A stretch of 64,000 nucleotides of DNA from Viridothelium virens (lineage: Eukaryota; Ascomycota; Dothideomycetes; Trypetheliales; Trypetheliaceae): contig ML991847.1 of the NCBI GenBank assembly GCA_010094025.1, positions 62,001 to 126,000 on the forward strand. The letters are read 5' to 3'. This document shows, piece after piece, positions 23,605-34,372 of this stretch. Under the pieces are notes generated by a model that saw nothing but the letters and a program-made list of their open reading frames with translations, was not told the origin of the DNA and did not search any database. The translations under genes and the position numbers were made by a program. Position 1 is the first letter of the stretch. Each line of letters begins with the position of its first letter.

Positions 23605-24646
23605 GGCGCTGGACGATCACGCAAGAAGACTGATGTTGCACGAACTCGATTCGTAGTAGTGTGGGTATAGAGGCTAAATGCTAGGTAAGCTGAGAGGCGG
23701 CTTTGGATTGGAGATACTATGACAGGATAAAGGGGAACAGAAGTAGTATTGGCATACTGGGAAGTTCTGGAGCTTAGGGATCAGTACGCAGCAGAACTTC
23801 AGTGACACAGCGTATATAAGTCGACAGAGCAATGGGTGTAACATCTGCCCACTGATTGGCGAAGACTGCGGGAAGTCACGGAGATATGTCCATGCAGAAG
23901 ATGCCTCGTAAGGTCGCACACAATATGCACGCCAATCATAAAGACTCCTCATCACAAAAATGGAGCAAATGCAACCTAATGGGCGCAAAGTCAACCAGGC
24001 GGGGCCCAATGTGACTTGGCGGGCGTAAAGGCAATCCAAGGAGCATGGAGGCAAGCCGAGGAGCGTAAAGCCATTCCCAAGATCGTAGTTGGCCCCAGAA
24101 ATACAACTTTACAGGTAAAGACTATTGCTGATTACAAGAGCTCTTGATTTTATAGAGATGTTGTGGACGAGGTCATGCAAGGTCCCTACATGTATTGCAC
24201 GTGAAGCTATCTGCGGTTGTAGATTTTATGCACATGTCCAGATTGAGACAAGGCGCTGCCTAATATTACCTACCTAATTAGTAATTCGGGTCCGCCCTGA
24301 CGCGGCATCGAGATCGAGTAACGACGACTTACCTAAGCCGGTCGGCAACAGGGGCAATAATAAATACCTCTAACCCTATGGGCGGGTCGTCCTCGCCGAT
24401 CGTAGGCAGTGAGCAAAGGGCATTACGCAAGGCCTGAGTTCACATTCATCACAAAATTGCAAGTATACCTAATCATACGAAGCGTTACGAATTCTCATAG
24501 AGGTACAACTCTGGTCAGGGACCTAGTCAACGTATCCATTTGTATTTTCCTGCGGTCACACCACCTCCAACTTTGATTCTTTGATCACAGCAGACGACTT
24601 CATGAGCACATAGACGGACAAGACTGACAACAAGAGAGTATAGAAC
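23605..24646. other. intergenic between two nucleotidyltransferase-like genes
   Basis: About 1 kb of shared upstream sequence for two diverging genes. Around 23980-24080 short purine-rich words (GGCGGGCGTAAAGGCAATCC, GAGCGTAAAGCCATTCC) repeat imperfectly. No gene seen. Confidence 0.5.
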
Positions 24647-25434
24647 ATGTCCGACCTTTCAGAATTGTTCATAGCGTCCATTGCGCAGGTTCTCAACCGA
24701 ACCAAGATTCCCTGCATTCTATGGGGCCATCCTCTTCTCAATGTTCACGGTGTACCATCCATCGTCGGCGTGGGTATTTGACAATGGAATTAGTCCCTAA
24801 ACTTTTACTGACGCTTTGCAAGTCGATTGACTTTGTCGTTCCGGACGATCATTTGGAGGCTGGCGCTAAGGCTCTCGCTCAAATTCAGAGCCTCAAACCC
24901 TGTTTGGACCAGGAAGTTTGCCCCACAAGCTCACTGATGCGCCCCACGCCGCCACCAGCCTTCCACTTGCATATTGACGCTTCGGAAGTCACGGTGGCCC
25001 TTTATCTACAATCAAAGACGCTCTGGTTCCTCCCACCGCTCGATAGCTCTTTGTCCCCCCCCTGGAGGCTTAAGCTTCCCCAGCATCTCGTCCTTGCGTC
25101 CGATCAAACTGTTCTTCCACCTCAGCGACCAGGTCGGGGATCGGGCTTCTTCAAGTCAGACCAGCCTCCAGTCCTTGTCCCACAGTCTCACGTATTGTTG
25201 GAAGCCTTCCTACGCCTGCGCGCACGCGATCTCGGAGAGCGTATGGGCTCTCTTGCAATGCCTATGATTGCATACATGTGGGAATACGTCGACGACGATG
25301 GGTTTTTAGATACGAGCCAAATTCCGGAGCCGCTCAGATCGTCCTATCAGGAACTCAAAGAGGGGAAGAAGCCAGTTCGTCAATGGTCGATGGAGCTAAA
25401 AGAGGCTCTTGAGATATCTGATGAACAACAGTGA
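24647..25434 (+). CDS. fungal-specific protein with nucleotidyltransferase-like N-terminus
   Basis: Two exons (24647-24769, 24823-25434) give 244 residues. Exon 1 reads SDLSELFIASIAQVLNRTKI and CILWGHPLLNVHG; the splice yields VPSIVGSIDFVVPDDHLEAG. This G ... D-F-V-V-P layout is common in fungal proteins that may adopt a nucleotidyltransferase fold, but the catalytic D-x-D pair is not clear, so it may be inactive or unrelated. The rest contains a hydrophobic segment TVALYLQSKTLWFLPPL and the C-terminal ALEISDEQQ. The donor is GTGGGT and the acceptor TTTGCAAG. It diverges from the similar gene at 22878-23604, with about 1 kb between the starts. Confidence 0.7.
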
Positions 25435-26809
25435 TATAGCTGATAGGTTATGTTTCGTCGTCGAACGAGCAATTAATTTAATCTTGACATACTAAGCCGA
25501 CATGGATGCCCAGGACTTCATTGAGAGACCCCAACCGGCAAAGCAATTTTGCATGGCTTTTTTCTATGTGGAGGCAATTCCTCTACGGTGGCGTCAATAC
25601 ACCAGCAAAATATGTCAATGATGAGAGTCGTTTCGACTGTGCACTGTAGCGATCTGCATTGGAGAACGTCCAATCCATTGAAGATGTCCTCCCAACAGTT
25701 TCTCCATAGCGCAATGAAAAGGAGCCTTCCCAATCGGTGCCACAGACGCTGGATGTCTCTGAACATCAACATTACGAGCAGCGGTATCAATCTTGACTGT
25801 GCCTTTCCGTTCGACGGGGCGTCCATAGACATACACAATGCTATTTTCGGATGAGCAGCTGTGCCATATTTGCAATGGAGGCTCCTAAAGATCCAGTATC
25901 TCAAGCTCGTTTATGGATTCAGTCCTTCCCTAGAGAGGAGCTGATAGAGTCTCTGGATTCCATGTCTCGAAAGTGACCTACCCGACATAGAGTAAAGCTT
26001 CGGTCTCAAGTAGAGTTTGCATCAATATATTGGCTAATCTCTTGCTGTCAAAACTAAACTATTTCAATGGATAAGAGTATAGAGCCTGCCAATTCCCTTT
26101 CATTTCAACTTCTATAGAACCATCGCTGCTTGTCTATAGAGTACTGCTCAAATGACCGCCTGGTGGCCCAAGTCTCTAATCAACACGACCCTAAAAAGGC
26201 AGCAATGAATCTTTCAGAAAGCATGCGGGTCGTTTTCATGATATACTGTTTGAGTCTACGCTCTGCATGAATCCAGGTCGACCTTACCTGATAAGTGCGA
26301 TGCTAAAATCTTGCCGGACAAATCGCAGCGGCCAGAATTCCCACTCGTTTGGATTTCATTCGGCGAAAACTCCACTCGATACGTCATCTACGATCGCAAT
26401 GTGAGTACTAAGACACATGTCTTTGGGAACAAAGTAGCTGGGTCATTATGGTGTCACTCTGTCACTCTCGATGAGAGAAGTGATTCGATATGACTCGAAT
26501 CGGGAGAGCCGAGAGATCCTCGCGTATTTGAAGCGACGCGAATAAACACTACTGCACAGCCTACAACTATGTGAAAGGCGTAGCTGGACCAACACTCAGT
26601 TCATTAGGTCGAATGACCAAATCTCTCCAAGACCTGGTTTCCGTTCGAATCGGCTCGTCGTCATCGGATCTTGGTTCCCCAGTATCTCTTGCAATATTTC
26701 ACTGACTATTTCCTGAAGGGCTGATTCAGTATCTTATTTTAGTCTCAGCGTAACCACGAGGACGAGTGACCATGCCTCTAAGAGTCTCGAAGTCCTAGCA
26801 ATGGTCTAC
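25435..26809. other. intergenic, possible decayed coding sequence
   Basis: About 1.4 kb. On the minus strand at 25518-25904 two overlapping frames contain words such as GKAPFHCAMEK and NCWEDIFNGLDV, vaguely like ankyrin repeats, but the resemblance is too weak to call a gene. The remainder shows nothing. Confidence 0.35.
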
Positions 26810-27163
26810 CTAGACATGAATTGTTGGCACTGATAGCTGCAAGCCACGTACGATGATAGCTTTGCCGTCATCGAGATGACTTGCCAACCATGCGGTTTGA
26901 TTTCCCACCGCAACTTCAGGTAAGCGCGGATGAAGTATTTCAAAGCGATCCAGCCGGTAAATTTCTTTCTGTGGCCGCTGTCCAATGTCTTTCAGCGTCG
27001 AGGTAGAATCCATGATGTGGTGATCGATTTGCGTAAAGCCAGCCGCGTCGGCAAGCAAATCGCGACGGGCGTCTTGAAACCATGCTTCAATAAATTCATT
27101 TGTCTTATCTTTGAATGAATGCAATTCCACTGTAACAATATACGGACATGAGTCTGTCGCCAT
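26810..27163 (-). CDS. small protein, possible dimeric alpha/beta-barrel fold; separate gene or last exon of the neighbour
   Basis: An uninterrupted frame of 117 residues beginning MATDSCPYIVTVELHSF. The pattern of a strand (YIVTVELHSF), a helix (NEFIEAWFQDARRDLLADA), an FTQIDHH strand and a later ERY-like segment (EIYRLDRFEI) suggests a ferredoxin-like dimeric barrel of the antibiotic-biosynthesis-monooxygenase kind. That is an inference from pattern; I do not recognise the family. Its ATG begins two bases after the stop of the rhodopsin-domain gene on the same strand. An alternative is that residues from the sixth onward are the final exon of that gene, joined by a 74-nt intron (27227-27154) with a GTAAGT donor, GCTGACG branch site and GACAG acceptor, in phase. 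Confidence 0.6.
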   Translation of the reverse strand: MATDSCPYIVTVELHSFKDKTNEFIEAWFQDARRDLLADAAGFTQIDHHIMDSTSTLKDIGQRPQKEIYRLDRFEILHPRLPEVAVGNQTAWLASHLDDGKAIIVRGLQLSVPTIHV

Positions 27164-27165
27164 CG

Positions 27166-28881
27166 TCAGCGGTTATCATGCGGTTTAGTCGAGAAGTCTA
27201 TAAATTTCGCATTGTGCCCTGACTTACACTCATGGTTTTCTACCTCTGTGCTTCTATGAATGCTTGTTCTGCCGTTCGTCGTCCATGCTGAGTCAATTTG
27301 ATCGTGCCCTTTGAAGCTGTTGTTATGACGGGTGTTCATAAGGCTCGCACGCCACTCCTCGATACCCTTGCGGCAGTCGAACGAAAATTGTGGAGGCGAA
27401 CCAGGCACAATGTCAGTGAAAATTCTGAAAATGTCTATTGCAGTGCGCTTGTATGTAGACGCCGGACTTCCAGAGCTCAAAAATTCCCATTCACTTTTTG
27501 TATTCTGGCTGCGAAGACATCGTGCATCGGTGGCGGCAAGTGTTCGTTGATAGCTATCCCCAAAAATGTAGCTAGCAGTGGGGATTTGTAGAGCTTGAAG
27601 AAGCCATTGGAAGTCATCAAATGGGATACGGTCGGAACCGTCTCTGGTTTGGAGGGAATCTTGCCAGTTGATGAGGTCACTCTCCTGTGGCTCATGGTAA
27701 GCGATCCTCAAAGAATGAGCCAATTGATACGACCAGCCAAAGCCAGGGTTGATCGAATGCTGGTCAGCTTCGATATTGTTCAAATGAACTGGGACGTCTC
27801 TATGAATGGGGCTGGCATTGATGTTGGGCGAGCTTATTTCGACCTGCGAGGAATGCATATAGCTGGTCCCAGTTTTCGACAGGAAGTTGTGTCTTCTTGT
27901 CCAGCTGCGTGTGCGCTCGTAGACGGTGAGTGAGGCGGTAAATTTTTGAGTCTTCTTTTTGAGATGGCTAAGGAGTGGGCGAAGGCTTAGAGTACCTGCC
28001 AAAATGATGGTAACGAAAACGCCTAGCATAGATAGCAAGCCGAGTGAGTTCCTGGAATACGTGAAATCTGCAGAGGTAACATCATGAAGCGCACTAATTC
28101 GCATTCCGGAGATGATAACGACACTGATCCTTAGAATTAGCTTGTCATATTACAAGTAAACCTGAGCTCTTACAGCAAGCCGATTCCGAAAAGTGCACCG
28201 ATTGAGAGTTTCTGGGTCATACGTATTTGTAGCCGATATATTTCCATTAAGGGCACTAAGACTATAGCAAGGTCAATAAAGAGCCCGGCTGATTCAAGCC
28301 AAATGTAGGCTAAGATCTCATTGCCGCAATGGCCCGGAATAGCAGGCTTCCAGGCTTTACGCGAAGGTTTACATATAAGCAATGATTCCATTAAAGTTAC
28401 AAGCCACTGTATGATTGAAAGTGCCTCAAGGATCCAGATTGAAATCTCAACCCGGCGCGAAGTACCAAATATCTTCAAATCGAAGAGGCAGGCGGACAAG
28501 CGAAGAAGAGTGTTGATGAATCCCCAGAGTAGCTCATTTGCGAACAATGACTGGGTAGTCACAAAGTCAGTGGTTAAGTACTCAGTATGCCAAGAAGAAG
28601 AGTGGGAGTGACCATACTTTGGCGATCCATGCAGCTTCACTTCGGGTAAGATTATCCAAATGTTCTGCTTGACCTTCCAGCGAGATTGCCCAGGTCGTGA
28701 CAGCAACCAGGCCAAGACTGCTTATGTATGCAGCAAAAAGCAGTAGATCGTCCGAACCCACGTGTGCCTTCGCTAAATGACGAGACCAGATGAAGCCAAG
28801 CATCGATACCGTGGCCAAGAACGTAAAGATCCAGCTGAGAATCAGTGTGTCGACAGCATTGCGATGCAGGGGTAGTCCCAT
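27166..28881 (-). CDS. integral membrane protein, fungal rhodopsin domain (SAT4/PTH11-like)
   Basis: Three exons read right to left (28881-28618, 28550-28174, 28129-27166) give 534 residues. Membrane helices are visible in order: LILSWIFTFLATVSMLGFIW, LLLFAAYISSLGLVAVTTWA, LLWGFINTLLRLSACLFDLK, ILEALSIIQWLVTLMESLLI, ILAYIWLESAGLFIDLAIVL, IGALFGIGLLISVVIISGM and LLSMLGVFVTIILAG, followed by a long hydrophilic C-tail of about 270 residues. The conserved Cys in the CKPSRKAWKP...GHCGN segment fits the family. Members are plasma-membrane proteins, some acting as receptors in pathogenic fungi; the ligand is unknown. The second intron is only 44 nt. The reading may end at 27166, or continue through an intron at 27227-27154 into the next frame to give 628 residues. 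Confidence 0.82.
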
Positions 28882-29613
28882 ACTGCTTTCATCAATCTAC
28901 AGCATAGCTTCAGAGAGATGAGTGCGCAAGGTCTGACATGATCTGGAATGATGCAATGAGAAAATATGCCACCATTATGTATCCAGACCTGGGCTTCCGC
29001 CTATCGAGTACGTGCTCCGCCTCAAAAACGACATAGAGCGTCAGGGTAAAAGTTGTGCAAATGGAGCATCGATACCCTGTTCAAGAAAGACTGAGGCAGT
29101 GCAGCGGCATTGTTTCGTAGGACGATTTAAGTCTTCCTAGATCAGGCGTCGTAAGTACCTAGGAGTGAGGCTGCATCTTCATCCAGCACTTATTTAGCGC
29201 TGGCTGGCGAGAAGGCGAAGCACATACAACCCTGGCCTTGAGCCGAAAGAGGAAGAAATCTACCGTGCCCCTCCATCTCTCCGCAATATACATGAAATAT
29301 TACGATTCAAAGGCGGCGGTGGTGAGGAGATACGAATGACGGCTGGAGCGATTAAGTTGAATGCTGAAGCAACGAAGAGAGGCTCCGGCTATGTATCGTA
29401 GCCTTCCCTCGATAAGCATCTTACTAATCCGCTCTAACAAAATCGCCCGGTGGGGCCAAAGCTTAGGATTAGGGAAGCATTGGAGGAAACAAGGCTGTAA
29501 TGAGGCAAGCCTTTTCATCTGCCGAGACCAATGGTATACTACAAATCCAGAGCTCTCTTGAACGCCATTATTAGAGGCCCTGTGTCTCGTCATATCGTGT
29601 TTCCGTGTCCTGT
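28882..29613. other. upstream region of rhodopsin-domain gene and 3' region of prolyl-tRNA synthetase
   Basis: 732 bp between the synthetase stop and the membrane-protein start, which are on the same strand. The open frames here are short and without motifs. Confidence 0.45.
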
Positions 29614-31368
29614 CTAATAGCTCCTGCCATACATGACCCATGTCTTGGCTTTGCTTTCACACTCTGGATTCAGACATTTTGTTTCGCCCTCAAGAAGCCC
29701 TAGCTTGGGTTGTTCGAACGGAATGCATAAGCTTTTCGCACCCATACTCGGAGCCCGTGCATCCTCCGCCGCCGAATCTCCTTCTGATTTCCTCGCAGTA
29801 AGCTCCTTGATCTTGTCCTCACAGCCGCCTTCTAAACAGTGTGGAATGATGATCACGTTTTTGGCATTCAGTGTAGGCACGACCTCATTCCAGTCCGTGA
29901 TGACCTTGCGATGAGAGTCAAAGTCTGTCTTTGCTCTGTTGTACATGTCTGACTGGATGACCTCAAGTAGTTTCGGAATCTCGGTGGCAAGTTGATCGAT
30001 AGCAATCTCGCCCTTGCCTTCCTGGTCTCGACGAGACGTGGTGACCCTATGCGCCGCTTGATCTTTGGGACCAAATTCGAGACGTAGAGGCACTCCCTTG
30101 AGCTCCCAGTCGTTGAACTTCCAGCCTGGGGAGTAGCCCTCTCGCATGTCAACTTCGACGCGGAGGGGGTTTGGTTCAACGTTCTGAAGGAGGATCTTCA
30201 TAGCTTGAGCCTCTTTATAGAGCTTTTCACGGTCTTCGTCAGATGTTTTTGCTGTGACGCCGACGGGAACGATGACAACCTGGATTTCAGATACGCGTGG
30301 AGGGATGACGAGACCTTTATTGTCTCCATGAGTCAAGATCATGACACCGATTGAACGTGTAGTGAATCCCCAAGAGTTCTGCCAGACATGGATTGGAGGC
30401 TTCTTGTCCTCTCCCTGTTTAAAGGTTGGATCTTCAACAGTAATGTTGAACATTTTGCTGAAGTGTTGGCCGAGGCAATGACTTGTCCCTCCTTGAATAC
30501 CTCGTCCTGTGGCTGGAATGAAACCTTCGACTGTTGTTGTATAATACGCACCAGCAAATTGCTCGTTAACCGTTTTCCTACCCTTCACCATCGGAACAGC
30601 AAGAAGCTCTTCATATATACCAGCATATAAGTCAAGAATGCTCAAGACTTCTTCTCCAGCGCTCTGTTCAGTCAAATGCGCGGTATGGCCTTCTTGCCAG
30701 AGAAATTCCCGCGACCGTATGAATGGCATTGGATGTTTAAATTCCCACCGGACGACGTTGTTCCATTGGTTCAGTTTGAGAGGAAGGTCCCGATGACTTC
30801 GGATCTTTTCAGCGAAATAGCCGTACATGGCTGTTTCCGACGTGGGTCGTACAGCTAATCGTTTCTCGAGCTTGTTCTTGCCCCTGCGAAAGCTTCAGTT
30901 ATAGGCTTTGAAGAAAAATTGCCTCTCTTTTTACCCTTCGGTGACCCAAGCAACTTCTGCTGCAAACCCTTCGAGGTGGTCCTTCTCCCTCTGTAGATTT
31001 GCTTCTGAAATGAATAATGGGAAATAGCAATTCCTCACACCCAACTTCCGAATCCCTTTGTTAAACCAGGCTTGTATCTGCTCCCAAACATGCCACGAGC
31101 CAGGTTCATAGATGTAACAGCCAGGAACGTCAGAGTAGTCAAGCATGTTGCCCTTGGTCAAGACCTGCTGGTACCACTCTGCAAGATCATCCTCTTTTCG
31201 TATGTCAATACCAATGAGTGCAGCGCCTTCGATCTTCTTTTTTTGCTGCTGCTGCTTTGGAGCTTGCTGTGACTTGTCTTTCGGTTCCTTCTTAGGCTTG
31301 TCTTTCTTTTGCTGGCTCTGACCCTCCTTTTCCCGCGCAGGGAGCTCCGCCCTCTGCTCCTCTGCCAT
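29614..31368 (-). CDS. cytosolic prolyl-tRNA synthetase
   Basis: Two exons read right to left (31368-30935, 30883-29614) give 567 residues. The enzyme charges tRNA-Pro in the cytosol. It begins with a Lys/Gln-rich tail containing QQAPKQQQQKKK, then the class II core of the archaeal/eukaryotic type: NMLDYSDVPGCYIYEPGSW, RNCYFPLFI, RLAVRPTSETAMYGYF, WRWEFKHP-type motif 2 (NNVVRWEFKHPMPFIRSREF), RGIQGGTSHCLGQHFSKMF and motif 3 around HGDNKGLVIPPRVSE. The C-terminal zinc-binding-like domain ends CLNPECESKAKTWVMYGRSY, finishing in Tyr as in eukaryotic enzymes. The intron is 51 nt. The gene is divergent from the chaperonin gene, sharing a 344-bp upstream region. Confidence 0.95.
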
Positions 31369-31712
31369 GGTGGATTGAGGGGTCTATCGAAGACTCAGGT
31401 GGGGTTTGTTGGGGGGTCTGCTCGAAATTCTGAAGAAATCGAAGAGAAATTCTTTTTCAAGATAGATCGTTGAAAAGCCACTGGCACTAATTGACTCGAA
31501 AAAGGGGCGGGTGGTTGAGGTAGCCAAGGTGTAGTCATAATGGCAATGACTGTTTCTGAATGTGGGGTGAATTTGGGCCTGGTCGCACTGCTGTCCCAAT
31601 CCGCCAATATTTTGTCAAGATGGCATCGCGTAGCAGCGCGTCAATCTTTAAATCTCCAAATCCCATCCATTAGGCACAGTACCATATCCACACACCGACA
31701 ATAGTGCTCAAC
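31369..31712. promoter_or_regulatory. divergent promoter of prolyl-tRNA synthetase and CCT1
   Basis: 344 bp separating two head-to-head housekeeping starts. Contains CGCGTAGCAGCGCGTC about 80 bp before the CCT1 ATG. Both genes serve protein synthesis and folding, so shared control is plausible but unproven. Confidence 0.5.
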
Positions 31713-33761
31713 ATGGCAGGCATTTTCGAAGCACCGCGGAATGCTGGAACACTCTGTAAGTCGAAAGAGCCTAGACTAATATCGTATATGCTTATTCTTT
31801 GCCTAGTCCTCGGCGGCCAAAAAATTACTGGCTCTGACGTTCGAGATCAAAATGTACTTGCGACGCAAGCAATCGCAAATGTCGTTCGGAGCTCCTTTGG
31901 ACCTTCAGGGCTCGACAAGATGATGGTGGACGATATTGGAGACGTGACGGTCACAAATGACGGTGCTACAATCCTGGGACTTCTTGACATCGAACATCCC
32001 GCCGGCAAGATTTTGGTGGATTTAGCACAACAGCAGGATAAAGAGGTTGGAGATGGTACTACGTCGGTTGTGCTGATTGCAGCGGAGCTTCTGAGGAGGG
32101 CGAATGAGCTCATGAAGAATCGCATACATCCTACAACCATCATCACCGGCTACCGCCTAGCCTTAAGAGAAGCCGTACGGTATATGAGTGAACATATTAG
32201 CACAAGAGTGGAGAATCTGGGTCGCGAGAGTCTGGTCAACATCGCGAAGACCTCTATGTCATCCAAGATCATCGGATCGGATTCGGATTTCTTTGCAAGC
32301 ATATGCGTGGATGCCATGCAATCTGTCAAGACAACCAACAACCGAAATGAAGTGAAATATCCAGTCAAGGCTGTAAACCTACTCAAAGCACATGGCAAGA
32401 GCGCTACAGAATCTGTCCTAGTAAGAGGCTATGCTCTGAACTGCACAGTTGCGTCTCAGGCAATGAAGACGCGGATACCTGACGCCAAAATTGCCTGTTT
32501 GGACATGAATCTGCAGAAAGAGAGGATGAAGCTGGGCGTGCATATCACAATTGATGACCCTCAGCAATTGGAAAAGATAAGGGAGCGGGAGGCCGGTATT
32601 GTTGTGGAGCGTGTTGAGATGATCCTCAAGGCTGGCGCGAACGTTGTTTTCACGACTAAGGGCATCGACGATCTCTGTCTGAAATTGTTCATAGAGCGCG
32701 GCGCGATGGCTGTACGGAGATGTAAGAAAGAAGATCTGCGACGGATAGCTAAGGCTAGCGGAGCTACACTTGTCAGCTCGCTGTCAGATCTGAACGGCGA
32801 CGAGAAATTTGAGGCTTCAAACCTCGGCCAAGCAGAGGAAGTCGTCCAAGAGAGGATATCTGACGACGAATGCATCCTCGTAAAAGGCACCAAAGTCCAC
32901 ACATCCTCCTCCATCATCCTCCGCGGCCCCAACGAATACTCCCTTGACGAAATGGAGCGTTCCGTCCACGACTCCCTCTCCGCCGTCAAACGCACCCTCG
33001 AAAGCGGACGCATTGTGCCCGGCGGCGGCGCCGTCGAAACCGCCCTCCACATCTACCTCGAAGAATGGGCTACTTCAGTCGTACGTCTTCCCCCGGGCCC
33101 AAACCCCCCATTCCCATTATCATGATCGACTAACATCCGCTAACACCAGGGCTCCCGCGAACAACTCGCCATCGGCGAATTCGCGCAATCCCTCCTTATC
33201 ATCCCGAAAACGCTCGCCGTCAACGCCGCCATCGACGCCACCGAACTCGTCGCCCAGCTCCGCTCGCGCCACGCCCTCTCCCAACGCACCACCACCGGCG
33301 GCGGCGGCCCTTCCTCGCCAGGTGCCTCGCACAACCCAGCGTCCCGCCCCTCTTCTACCCCCGCAGAATCCGCGCCGCCGAACGGCGCGCCTCCTGCGTC
33401 TGCAGGGACGACGCAACAGCAGCAGGGGCAGCAGGGCCAGCCGCAGGGCCAGCAGGGCCACCAGCAGATTCAGCAACAGCAGCAACAGAAGCAACTGGGG
33501 TCGCCGGAGAAGCAGCAAGGTACCGAGGACGAGAAGACGCTGGCGAAGCGGAAGAACTACAAGAACTACGGGCTCGATCTGGCGAAGGGTCGGGTGGTGG
33601 ATCAGGTGCGGCAGGGCGTGTTGGAGCCGAGTATGAGCAAGGTGAAGCAGTTGAAGAGCGCGGTGGAGGCGTGCGTGGCGATCATGCGGATCGATACGAT
33701 GATCAAGCTGGATCCGGAGCAGCGGGGCGGCGGGGAGGATGATGGTCATGGGCATATGTGA
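31713..33761 (+). CDS. CCT1: T-complex protein 1 subunit alpha (CCT1), with a Gln/Pro-rich insertion
   Basis: Three exons (31713-31755, 31807-33080, 33150-33761) give 642 residues. CCT1 is one of eight subunits of the cytosolic chaperonin that folds actin and tubulin. Signature motifs: NVVRSSFGPSGLDKMM, TVTNDGATILGLLDIEHPA, QQDKEVGDGTTSVV (ATP phosphate loop) and IVPGGGAVETAL. After the second splice the equatorial domain continues GSREQLAIGEFAQSLL and LAVNAAIDATELVAQLRSRH. Between that helix and the conserved KNYKNYGLDLAKGRV lies a low-complexity insertion of about 80 residues (33290-33525) rich in Gly, Pro, Ser, Ala and then Gln. Relatives have only a short acidic linker there and total about 560-570 residues. 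The insertion is in frame and without stops, so probably translated. The end EDDGHGHM is typical of fungal CCT1. Confidence 0.95.
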
Positions 33762-34372
33762 GGTAGAGGAGCAGTAGAGGAGTAGAGGAAGAGAATTTAA
33801 TAGAGCAAGGTTAGCCAACGGTGAGGGCGGGGAAGAAAGGAGGGAGGATACTTGTATGATAGATAATTTCTTGAGGCCGCATTAGTGCCGGCGTCGAAGA
33901 GAAAAAAAGCTACATTGGAATATCGAGATGGTATGTTCATGAGTGTGCTATGTGAACATTGGATATAAATGCAAAGCAAAGCTTTTGGCGCGCCGGAAAC
34001 CAGGGGAAAATACTGCGTACAGCCCTTAATAGATACCAACGCCGCGCCAAAAGCTATATGCACAAGTCGCTACAAGTTGCAGCCCAGCAAAGTCGTAAAA
34101 GTCGTAAGAAAACTCGTGAAGTTGAGCAATTGCCTTCCTCCCTGCATGACCGAATTCGAAGCAATTCGAAGCGATGCGTCCCCGCTCGAAAGAGTTCTGG
34201 GAAACATTTAAGTCGCAAGCACCCGCCTCTCACTTCATCAAGCCCGTCTCTGGCGGAACTCCAAAATCTTCTGTCATGAGCGGACATTTTCTGAATGCAC
34301 TCAATACGCCTCGAAGACAATAGTGAAAATGCCTGGAGGATGCTGATACTCCCAAGGACGACCATTACCAGA
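33762..34372. other. intergenic, tail-to-tail
   Basis: 611 bp between the CCT1 and Bud3-like stops. Purine-rich at the left end (GGTAGAGGAGCAGTAGAGG). No gene seen. Confidence 0.5.

Noticed and set aside
25518-25904. Possible ankyrin-repeat relic on the minus strand
   Set aside because: Only scattered words fit the consensus, in two different frames, and no complete repeat can be read.
33120-33818. 232-codon antisense frame opposite the end of CCT1
   Set aside because: Leu/Arg/His-rich shadow of the Gln-rich insertion and GC-rich exon; the sense strand is a conserved chaperonin.
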